A DNA stretch of 14,321 nucleotides, from assembly GCA_035630195.1 (NCBI GenBank), contig DASQLD010000075.1, positions 1-14,321 of the forward strand, in the 5' to 3' direction. Positions 1-5,770 of this stretch are shown here, piece by piece. Both the position numbers and the translations under genes were made by a program. This DNA comes from DASQDN01 sp035630195. GTDB taxonomy: Bacteria; Acidobacteriota; Terriglobia; Bryobacterales; Bryobacteraceae. The notes under the pieces were generated by a model. That model made no database searches. It was given only the letters and a program-made list of their open reading frames with translations, and was not told where the DNA came from. Every line of letters starts with the position of its first letter. Position 1 is the stretch's first letter.

Positions 1-758
1 CCGTAATCGCGAGAGTGCCAGGTTGTCGGGTGTTTCGGATTCTGGGGATGATCGAAGATGGCTATACCGAGCTGTTCACCTTCCAAAGTGCCTGAATAAT
101 CAACCCAGGGCGACGGCTTACCCCATACGTTTTTCATTTTCTGGGCGCCTTCTGCATTGGTCATCGTCCCCGTACCGCCTTTCTCAGCGAGCTTATCCGC
201 GAGCCGGATCGCGAAGAAGCCTTCCTTCGTGTCGCCTAACTTAACTGCCGTATCGAGCGCTGTCAGGGTGATGTCTAAGTCGATGATACGGTTCGTCGGA
301 TCGTCATGGAAGATCATCCGGCGCGTTTCCCGTAGCAACGGCTTCCCGTCCGGGCCGACCCATCGCGCTTCAAATGCGATCTCGCCGGATTTCTTGCCGC
401 CCTTGGCCGTCGTAATCTTGTCGACTATCACTTGTCCAAACTTCGGTCCCGGTTTTACATTCGCCCAGAAATCGATGTCATTCACCATGCCATGGGTGAA
501 CCATAGACCCGTGTGGTGAGGATGGTCCTTTGTTTCTCCTTCGGAGGCCTCCACAGGCCATCGCCGGGTGACCACTTTCCCGGAGGGCGCACGTAACGGG
601 GCGAGATACGGTTTCATCACACTTTCTCCGTAATAGAGGGTGGTAAACGGCTGTCCGTCAATCACCACGTCCATGGTTTTCGTGCCCTGTTTGATCTCGA
701 CGGCGGCGAGCATGGAGGCCGCAGCCATCAAGCCGATCAGCATGAGTTGGCGAGTCAC
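1..758 (-). CDS. DUF6807 / PmoA-family secreted protein, 3' end outside window
   Basis: About 252 codons read continuously from a GTG at 758 to the left edge with no stop, so the C-terminus is missing. The N-terminus is a short hydrophobic signal peptide (LMLIGLMAAASMLAA), so the product is probably exported. Diagnostic stretches are DHPHHTGLWFTHG, followed by NDIDFWA, then ETRRMIFHD and GFFAIRLAD, and near the edge GIAIFDHPQNPKHPTTWHSR. This is the pattern of the family annotated as PmoA or DUF6807, common in acidobacteria and planctomycetes, often near sugar-metabolism genes and with no proven reaction. The start is uncertain: GTG 758 lies 14 nt below an AAGGA, and an in-frame ATG at 743 is an alternative that would keep most of the hydrophobic core. 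It is divergent from tatA. I am confident of the family, not of a function. Confidence 0.85.
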   Translation of the reverse strand, partial: MTRQLMLIGLMAAASMLAAVEIKQGTKTMDVVIDGQPFTTLYYGESVMKPYLAPLRAPSGKVVTRRWPVEASEGETKDHPHHTGLWFTHGMVNDIDFWANVKPGPKFGQVIVDKITTAKGGKKSGEIAFEARWVGPDGKPLLRETRRMIFHDDPTNRIIDLDITLTALDTAVKLGDTKEGFFAIRLADKLAEKGGTGTMTNAEGAQKMKNVWGKPSPWVDYSGTLEGEQLGIAIFDHPQNPKHPTTWHSRDY

Positions 759-874
759 GTTTACATCATAGTTCCTTTGTGCCTGACTTTTAGGGCCGCG
801 GTGGGTTATTGTGGTCGGAGAAATCCCATGTGCGCTAGAATGAGGACTGCAAGTCCATGATGGAGGCCGACTAG
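759..874. other. Divergent intergenic region, DUF6807 gene / tatA
   Basis: This 116-bp gap must hold promoters for both outward genes. On the plus strand a TAGAAT at 836-841 could be a -10 box for tatA, but I see no convincing -35 at the right distance. A short perfect hairpin, GGACT-GCA-AGTCC at 844-856, lies just before the tatA ribosome-binding site (GGAGG, 862-866). No promoter can be claimed firmly. Confidence 0.3.
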
Positions 875-1390
875 ATGGGTCCGTTAGGTGTTCAGGAAAC
901 GGTGTTCATCTTCGTCCTCGCGCTGCTGGTGTTTGGCCCGAAAAAGCTCCCGGAGCTGGGCAAGACAATCGGTAAGGCGATGTCGGAATTCCGGCGCGCC
1001 TCGAGCGAGCTTAAAGCAACGTTCGACCGCGAGATGAACTCGATTGAGCGGGAGAATGAGTCATTGAAGGATGTGACCCGGCAATACGCGCTGGAAGAGC
1101 ATACTTACAATCACGATTCTTATTACGACACCGGTGAGTACGGTTCCGGTTCGTACGATAACAAAACCGCCGATACTACCTCAGTAAGCGCATCCGCACC
1201 TCAGGGCGCAGACGACCAGGCGGGTCAGGAAACAGCAAACGCAACTCCGGGAGTCTATGATAATGGCAACCCGGCGGAAACGGCAGAAGCTGTTCTGGAA
1301 AGGCCGGAAAACGCGTCGAATGGCGCGCTAGTCGGTACTCCAGTCGACACCTCAGTCGATACAAAGGATCCGCAATCGGTGAAGTCCTAG
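875..1390 (+). CDS. tatA: Twin-arginine translocase subunit TatA/TatB family
   Basis: 171 residues. One N-terminal membrane segment (about residues 6-20, VQETVFIFVLALLVF) is followed by the hinge FGPKKLPELGK (20-30) and an amphipathic helix to about residue 60. This is the standard TatA/TatB plan: a membrane anchor whose amphipathic helix helps form the pore for folded Tat substrates at the inner membrane. E8 in the membrane segment is more typical of TatB, so the protein may do both jobs; no separate tatB is seen. The C-terminal 110 residues are acidic, low complexity and Tyr/Asp-rich (for example YNHDSYYDTGEYG around 97-109), much longer than a minimal TatA tail. The ATG at 875 has a GGAGG 8 nt upstream. 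tatC starts 3 nt after its stop, so the two are surely one operon. Confidence 0.9.
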   Translation: MGPLGVQETVFIFVLALLVFGPKKLPELGKTIGKAMSEFRRASSELKATFDREMNSIERENESLKDVTRQYALEEHTYNHDSYYDTGEYGSGSYDNKTADTTSVSASAPQGADDQAGQETANATPGVYDNGNPAETAEAVLERPENASNGALVGTPVDTSVDTKDPQSVKS

Positions 1391-1393
1391 CTA

Positions 1394-2578
1394 GTGTCTT
1401 CGGAAGACGTCAATAAACAGTCGCCAGAAGAGTCTTCGACCACGGATGGCCCAAGCCAGCCGGGACAGGCGGAGCCTACCTCGGCAAACACGCACATCGA
1501 GCCGAGCTATTCGCCTTACGAGGATGATTACGGAACGTATGACGATCCGTATGCTTATAATCCGGACGCCAGCTCAACTGCTGTAACCACGCTGCCGGCG
1601 GAAGGGGCCGTTGCTCAAGGCAGCGACGCTCCCCCGCCGCCACCACCACCTCCCGCTTTCGGTTCAAGTCCCGAGCCCGACGAAGAAGAGGAAGACGCAG
1701 ATGATGGCATGCTACGCATGTCGTTCCTGGAGCACCTCGAGGAGCTTCGTAAGCGGCTCATTCTCGCACTGGCCGGCCTCGGAGTCGCATTCGTTCTCAG
1801 CCTTACCTTCTGCAACCAGCTCTGGATGATCGTTCAGACTCCCGCCGCTGCCGCGCTCAAGTCATTGGGCTATCAAGATACGTCGCTCGTCCAGACCACC
1901 CCGATGGAGCCCTTCTCGATCATCTGGGTGAAGCTACCGATGCTCACGGCGATCTTCTTAGCGTCGCCATGGCTACTGTTTCAGGTATGGTCATTTGTCG
2001 CGCCTGGTCTGTATAAAAAGGAGCGGCGTTACGCGGCGCCGTTTATTATCTCTGCCGCGGGACTCTTCATTCTCGGTGGTCTGTTCGCCTACTTTGTCGC
2101 GTTTCGTTTCGGTTTGACCTTCCTTCTTGGGATCGGTCAGAGCGTCAACGTCAAGCCGATGATTACGATCACGGATTACTTTGATTTGTTCATGAACGTG
2201 ATCCTTGGCATTGGCGTTGTTTTTGAACTTCCCGTACTGATCTTCTTTCTGACGCTTCTTAGAATTGCCTCGCCTCGCTTCTTATTTGCGCATTCCCGTT
2301 ACGCAGTTCTCGCGATCGTGGTCCTCGCGGCCCTCATCACGCCAACTCCCGACATCGTCAACCTGATGCTCTTTTCGCTGCCGATGGTTCTCTTGTATTT
2401 CGTCGGTATTTTCGCTGCGTATCTATTGGTTCTTAGTCGCGAAAACAAACGTTTCCCGTGGCAGAAGTTAGTAATCGCCCTTCTAATCCCGATACTCCTC
2501 ATAGCTGCAGGAATATACGTAGCCATTACTGTGTATGGCTATAAGCTAGTACTTTACTGGCCTTTTTTGACGAAATAA
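1394..2578 (+). CDS. tatC: Sec-independent (twin-arginine) translocase TatC, N-terminally extended
   Basis: 394 residues, against roughly 240-260 in typical TatC. The core begins at about residue 106 (MLRMSFLEHLEELRKRL), the hallmark TatC cytoplasmic motif. F201 and E210 (FVAPGLYKKE) correspond in spacing to the signal-peptide-binding F94 and E103 of E. coli TatC, and TPTPD at 316-320 matches the conserved TPPD region. TatC recognises twin-arginine signal peptides and recruits TatA. Residues 1-105 form an acidic, Tyr/Asp-rich and proline-rich extension with eight consecutive prolines (80-87) and a run of E/D just before the core. A seventh hydrophobic segment (about 358-380) follows the usual six. 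The chosen start is GTG 1394, 3 nt after tatA. The ATG at 1709 would give a core-only protein and cannot be excluded. Confidence 0.93.
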   Translation: MSSEDVNKQSPEESSTTDGPSQPGQAEPTSANTHIEPSYSPYEDDYGTYDDPYAYNPDASSTAVTTLPAEGAVAQGSDAPPPPPPPPAFGSSPEPDEEEEDADDGMLRMSFLEHLEELRKRLILALAGLGVAFVLSLTFCNQLWMIVQTPAAAALKSLGYQDTSLVQTTPMEPFSIIWVKLPMLTAIFLASPWLLFQVWSFVAPGLYKKERRYAAPFIISAAGLFILGGLFAYFVAFRFGLTFLLGIGQSVNVKPMITITDYFDLFMNVILGIGVVFELPVLIFFLTLLRIASPRFLFAHSRYAVLAIVVLAALITPTPDIVNLMLFSLPMVLLYFVGIFAAYLLVLSRENKRFPWQKLVIALLIPILLIAAGIYVAITVYGYKLVLYWPFLTK

Positions 2579-2593
2579 AGGGGTCTCAGCAAT

Positions 2594-2631
2594 AGTGACC
2601 TGCTGTAAGCTTGTAGCGAGAACAGGTCACT
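2594..2631 (+). promoter_or_regulatory. Inverted repeat over the ribosome-binding site of the 73-aa protein
   Basis: A perfect 9-bp inverted repeat, AGTGACCTG (2594-2602) and CAGGTCACT (2623-2631), is separated by a 20-nt loop. The only plausible Shine-Dalgarno for the ATG at 2634 is the AGG at 2624-2626, inside the right arm. A folded transcript would therefore hide the start region. There is no T-run after it, so it is not a classical tatC terminator; a protein operator is the other possibility. Confidence 0.5.
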
Positions 2632-2633
2632 TT

Positions 2634-2855
2634 ATGGATTATCTGGGCGCTCTTGAAGAGCTCTATCAGGAACGTCAACGGCTGGAAAAGGTTATTCGAA
2701 ACCTGGAGGCGCTACTGCACGGCAAGCAGCCTCCGCCGCTGTCGACGCGCGGTCGCAAGAATATGGCTGATAGCGAGCGGAAGCTGGTTTCCGAGCGAAT
2801 GCGGAACTACTGGGCGTCGCGTCGAAAGCAATCGGACGAAAATGTCACCGGTTGA
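2634..2855 (+). CDS. Small coiled-coil protein with basic C-terminal tail
   Basis: 73 residues from ATG 2634. The first 28 residues (ALEELYQERQRLEKVIRNL in the middle) are a leucine-heptad-like charged helix, probably a coiled coil. The second half is basic, with a STRGRKNM segment and RMRNYWASRRK near the end. The RGRK-M-S-R-RW/YWA-RR tail pattern is familiar from small hypothetical proteins of acidobacteria and resembles nucleic-acid-binding tails, but I know of no proven function. A longer GTG start at 2595 would lie within the inverted repeat and give an unlikely Cys-rich leader, so the ATG is preferred. It follows tatC by 55 nt on the same strand. Its last 11 bases overlap the convergent methyltransferase gene. 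Confidence 0.65.
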   Translation: MDYLGALEELYQERQRLEKVIRNLEALLHGKQPPPLSTRGRKNMADSERKLVSERMRNYWASRRKQSDENVTG

Positions 2856-3522
2856 AGAACCAGAGCCAGAAATACTGTTCTCCCGCGCCATGGCGATGAC
2901 GCGGCTCGAAGCCGCATCTCTCGGCCATCTCGACCGCGTCGGCATCCGAAAACGGTACGCCTAGCCAAGTGTCGTCAGGAGTCGTCTCCATCGTCGCGTC
3001 CCCTTGCACTTGAAACTTGAATAGAGCTCCGGGTCGCAGAAGGCGATGAACTTCCCGAACGTAGTTGTATATTACTTCGCGGCTGGGAATGTGCTGGAAC
3101 ACGATTGTCGAGAAGGCGAAATCGTAGGGACCTTCCGGAAGCACGGATAAGTCCATGCCATTGTTCTGATGAACGAAGGCGTTCGGTCTGTCCACCAGCG
3201 CGGCACGAGCCTGCGCGACCATCTCGCCGCTCACGTCCACGGCGTGAACTTCGCCGAATAGACGCGCCAGAGCACGAGTAATCCGCCCCGCCCCGCAGCC
3301 AACCTCGATGACACGCATCTCTTTTGGGTCTTTCCCTTGGCAGATATTGATCATATCGTTGAGGATCTGCTCGGCCAGGGTCTGTTCGCCCGATGCGAAG
3401 AACTCGTCGTCCGTCCACTCTTCCTTCAACGTAGCGACGTAATAACGGGCGTTCTCCTTTGCGCGGGCATCCCAATCGGCGCGCATTTTCTTCAACTGTT
3501 CGGCAAGCGTGATTTCGTCCAT
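2845..3522 (-). CDS. Class I SAM-dependent methyltransferase
   Basis: 225 residues with a Rossmann-type methyltransferase core. Motif I is VIEVGCGAGRITR (71-83), which binds the SAM methionine moiety. The acidic residue ending strand 2 is D96 in VHAVDVSGEM. Motif II is YDFAFSTIVFQHIP (123-136), and LLRPGALFKFQV follows at about 151. The region before the core (residues 1-65) is helical with WD and YYVA motifs, as in many small-molecule methyltransferases of the Methyltransf_11/25 type. Substrate cannot be read from sequence; QHIPS at motif II is common in this group. The start ATG at 3522 has only a weak purine stretch upstream. No partner gene on this strand is adjacent, so it looks monocistronic. 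Its 3' end overlaps the convergent small gene by 11 bp. Confidence 0.88.
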   Translation of the reverse strand: MDEITLAEQLKKMRADWDARAKENARYYVATLKEEWTDDEFFASGEQTLAEQILNDMINICQGKDPKEMRVIEVGCGAGRITRALARLFGEVHAVDVSGEMVAQARAALVDRPNAFVHQNNGMDLSVLPEGPYDFAFSTIVFQHIPSREVIYNYVREVHRLLRPGALFKFQVQGDATMETTPDDTWLGVPFSDADAVEMAERCGFEPRHRHGAGEQYFWLWFFNR

Positions 3523-4014
3523 TTTCTAAAGGAAAAGCCATTGTAACGCTAGCATTTTCACATCGAAGAATGAACCGGGAAGACCGTCCTCGCTGTGGGA
3601 ATGTAGGAATTGAGTCGTTGGTGATTTCCAAGGGCTGTGGGCGCGGTGGGGAAACCTGTCTTTATTCTCGATCGCGATGTCTGGCTTGAGAGGTCTCGCT
3701 AGATCCGGCAAATTGACGCAGGATCTGCCACGGCGTACCACGCTACACTCGCGGACACGCCGCACGGCCGATGAAATGAAAGTTCAAATACAGCTTGAAA
3801 AGCTCGTCGCAGGAACGCTCGATCGCTTCGGCGTGCGCGCCGCAATTTGCCGTAACCCATATGCTTGCGCACGACCGCGCCTTCTTGTCCACGGTACGGT
3901 TCATTTCCCTGGGCACGACCTGCTGCGGTTAACGCAGCGACAGATCGGAATACTCGGTCGAGGGATCGATCTCCTTACAAACACCGGCACTGTTCCGATC
4001 ATTACTGGTCCGCC
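3523..4014. other. Gene-poor stretch between methyltransferase and kinase pseudogene
   Basis: This stretch of about 490 bp has only short open frames on both strands, with compositions that look non-coding (Arg/Ser/Pro/His-rich, no recognisable motif). It should include the methyltransferase promoter, which I could not identify. The right part may be the eroded N-terminal (sensor) region of the kinase relic that follows, but I recognise no PAS or other sensor motif there. Confidence 0.4.
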
Positions 4015-4522
4015 GCGAATATGATCTATGAGATTCCAACGCCAATGAGCGGAGTGATCGGAATGACCCGGATGCTGCTTGAGACTTTCACAAACCAACG
4101 TGTGCGATTACACAGAGACGATTCAACATCGGCCGGAGGTCTACTTCGCGTATCGACGAAATTCTCGACTTTTCCGAGATCGAAGCCGGCAAGCTCACTC
4201 TGCAGAGCACCGAGTTTCAACTTGGCGAACTCGTCAATCCATGATCAAAATCTTGGGCACCGACTACGGACCAAGGGCTCCGAGTCGTCGACATCGATCC
4301 TTCCGTACAGTGGATGGAGGGACAATAGGGCCGTTTGCGGCAAGTTCTTCTAAATCTGGCCGGGGACGCCGTGAAGCTTACTTCCCAGGGCTTGATTACA
4401 GTGCGTGTCCGGATCGTTGGAACAAGCCAGCTCGTTTCGAAGTGATCCACACAGGAATAGGTATCTTACAAAAGTCGCGTACCCAAATATTTCAGCCTTT
4501 CAGCCAAGCGGACAGCGCGGAG
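4015..4522 (+). pseudogene. Decayed (hybrid-type) sensor histidine kinase
   Basis: Pieces of a histidine kinase occur in the right order but in changing frames. ANMIYEIPTPMSGVIGM at 4015 matches the H-box ANMSHEIRTPM-GVIGM, with the phospho-accepting His replaced by Tyr. IDEILDFSEIEAGKLTLQS at 4152 is the second HisKA helix in another frame. LRQVLLNLAGDAVKLTSQG at 4335 is the N-box with NAV changed to DAV, after an in-frame stop. RFEVIHTGIGI at 4433 is the G1 box with DTG changed to HTG, in a third frame, followed by IFQPFSQADSAE. Homology stops there; the G2 box (GTGLGL) and any receiver domain are absent. At least three frame changes, one stop and loss of three key catalytic residues make this a dead gene. 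It ends about 64 bp before the tRNA gene. Confidence 0.85.
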
Positions 4523-4586
4523 TCTTGCCTCACACAAGATGAGCCTCAAGAAGCCCGTGGTAAACTGGCGATGTACGTCACTTCGT

Positions 4587-4662
4587 GGGCGGCTAGCTCA
4601 GCTGGGAGAGCGCTGCGTTCGCAATGCAGAGGTCGGGGGTTCGATCCCCCCGCCGTCCACCA
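4587..4662 (+). tRNA. tRNA-Ala, anticodon CGC
   Basis: A full cloverleaf folds by eye in 76 nt. The acceptor is GGGCGGC with GCCGTCC, containing the G3-U70 wobble that marks alanine tRNAs. The D-arm is GCTC-AGCTGGGA-GAGC. The anticodon stem-loop is CTGCG-TTCGCAA-TGCAG with anticodon CGC, reading GCG codons. The T-arm is GGGGG-TTCGATC-CCCCC. The CCA end is encoded (discriminator A at 4659, CCA at 4660-4662). dcd begins 39 nt downstream on the same strand, so the two may share a transcript. Confidence 0.97.
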
Positions 4663-4701
4663 AACCACCTGTTACCTGCCTGTTACGATGGTGTCTCCGC
4701 C

Positions 4702-5280
4702 ATGGTCCTTTCCGACGTTGACATCAAACGCTATCTCGCATCAGGAAAAATCAAGATTAGTCCCGAACTCCCATCGGACCAGTTTGGAAGTTGCTCTGTC
4801 GACTTCCGGCTCGGATCCGAATTCAATGTGTTCGAGCACAGCCGTTATCCGTACATCGATCTAAAGTCCAAAACGGCGTTCGAGGGCATCATGCGCAGCG
4901 TTGTCGTCGAGCCCGGCGAGCCGTTCATCCTTCAACCTCGGGAATTCGTTCTCGCGATAACGGAGGAAAAACTGGAACTCGACAGCGACGTTCTTGGTCG
5001 GCTTGAAGGACGGTCGAGCCTGGGCAGAATCGGCATTATTGTACACGGGACTGCCGGCCTCTTCGACCCCGGCTGGAGTGGTAAGGCAACCCTAGAGCTG
5101 AGCAATCTAGGACGAATGCCCGTTGCGCTCTACCCTGGAATGCGGATCTGCTCGTTTACATTCGAGCAGCTTTCCAGTCCCTCATCGATGCCCTATCGCA
5201 GCAAGCCGAACAATAAGTACTCCGGCCAGACGCAACCGCTAGCCAGCCGACTCGACCGTGAAGTCGGCGAAGTCGATTAG
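4702..5280 (+). CDS. dcd: dCTP deaminase
   Basis: 192 residues, the usual length (193 in E. coli). The enzyme converts dCTP to dUTP and ammonia in the cytosol, feeding dTMP synthesis. Visible motifs: SDVDIKRYL at the N-terminus; GRSSLGR (103-109), the nucleotide-binding signature; H115 and TAG (117-119); DPGWSG (122-127); LEL with the catalytic Glu at 132; PGMRI; and the C-terminal KYSGQTQPLASR (172-183), the lid that closes over the triphosphate. TAG rather than the TAH of E. coli Dcd, and the GQ in the lid, resemble the bifunctional dCTP deaminase/dUTPases; I cannot decide between these. The ATG at 4702 fits the family N-terminus exactly but has no clear Shine-Dalgarno. It ends 8 nt from the convergent dut. 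Confidence 0.95.
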   Translation: MVLSDVDIKRYLASGKIKISPELPSDQFGSCSVDFRLGSEFNVFEHSRYPYIDLKSKTAFEGIMRSVVVEPGEPFILQPREFVLAITEEKLELDSDVLGRLEGRSSLGRIGIIVHGTAGLFDPGWSGKATLELSNLGRMPVALYPGMRICSFTFEQLSSPSSMPYRSKPNNKYSGQTQPLASRLDREVGEVD

Positions 5281-5288
5281 CGACCCCC

Positions 5289-5720
5289 TTAGCGGCCCGA
5301 TGACCCGAAGCCGCCGGCTCCTCGCGTCGAATCGGTCAATTCTGATTCCAACCATTCCACCGCTTCGTACTTGGCGATCACTATTTGCGCGATACGGTCG
5401 CCCGGATGAATCTCGTATGCTTCTTTGCCAAGGTTGAGCAGGATGACCTTAACTTCGCCGCGGTAGCCCGGATCGATTGTGGCCGGCGCATTGGGCAACG
5501 TGATCGCGTGCTTCAAAGCCAGGCCGCTTCGAGGACGCAATTGGGCCTCATACCCCGGCGGGACTTCAATCGACAAACCAGTCGGGACCAGTTGCGGAAT
5601 TCCCGGTTCTAGGACAGCGCCCGCAATCGAACGGAGATCCATCCCCGCATCCTCTTGCGGTCCATGGGCATAAACCGGCAACTGCGCCGTTTCGTGAAGT
5701 TTTCTAATCTTGATCTGCAA
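5289..5720 (-). CDS. dut: Deoxyuridine 5'-triphosphate nucleotidohydrolase (dUTPase)
   Basis: 143 residues from a TTG at 5720. dUTPase hydrolyses dUTP to dUMP and pyrophosphate, protecting DNA from uracil and providing the thymidylate synthase substrate; it works as a trimer. All five family motifs are present: AGMDL (25-29), PRSGLALKH (63-71), NAPATIDPGYRGEV (77-90) with the catalytic Asp 83, GDRIAQIVI (107-115), and the C-terminal P-loop-like RGAGGFGSSG (133-142). The reading frame stays open upstream to about 6083, but that part would lie inside thyX on the other strand and has no family similarity. The TTG matches the expected N-terminus (QIKIRKL). A nearby ATG is out of frame. The gene is convergent with dcd and divergent from thyX, with a 50-bp gap. 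Confidence 0.94.
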   Translation of the reverse strand: MQIKIRKLHETAQLPVYAHGPQEDAGMDLRSIAGAVLEPGIPQLVPTGLSIEVPPGYEAQLRPRSGLALKHAITLPNAPATIDPGYRGEVKVILLNLGKEAYEIHPGDRIAQIVIAKYEAVEWLESELTDSTRGAGGFGSSGR

Positions 5721-5770
5721 GTATTCATGATAGCCGCCATCCCTCGCGCGATACTCTAAATGTTTCTCCC

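Noticed and set aside
3700..4014. Possible transposase or integrase remnant on the minus strand
   Set aside because: A few residues faintly recalled an integrase C-terminus, but no catalytic motif, terminal repeats or target duplication could be found.
3526..4024. Open frames 3526-3765 (minus) and 3677-4024 (plus) as genes
   Set aside because: Short, no ribosome-binding site, odd Arg/His/Pro-rich composition and no recognisable motif.
4587..4662. tRNA-Ala as an integration site for a genomic island
   Set aside because: No integrase gene is nearby and no repeat of the tRNA 3' end was noticed in the window.
4079..4864. 261-codon plus-strand frame across 4079-4864 as one gene
   Set aside because: It runs through the kinase relic, the whole tRNA gene and into dcd in the wrong frame; only its RFEVIHTGIGI part is meaningful, as pseudogene remains.
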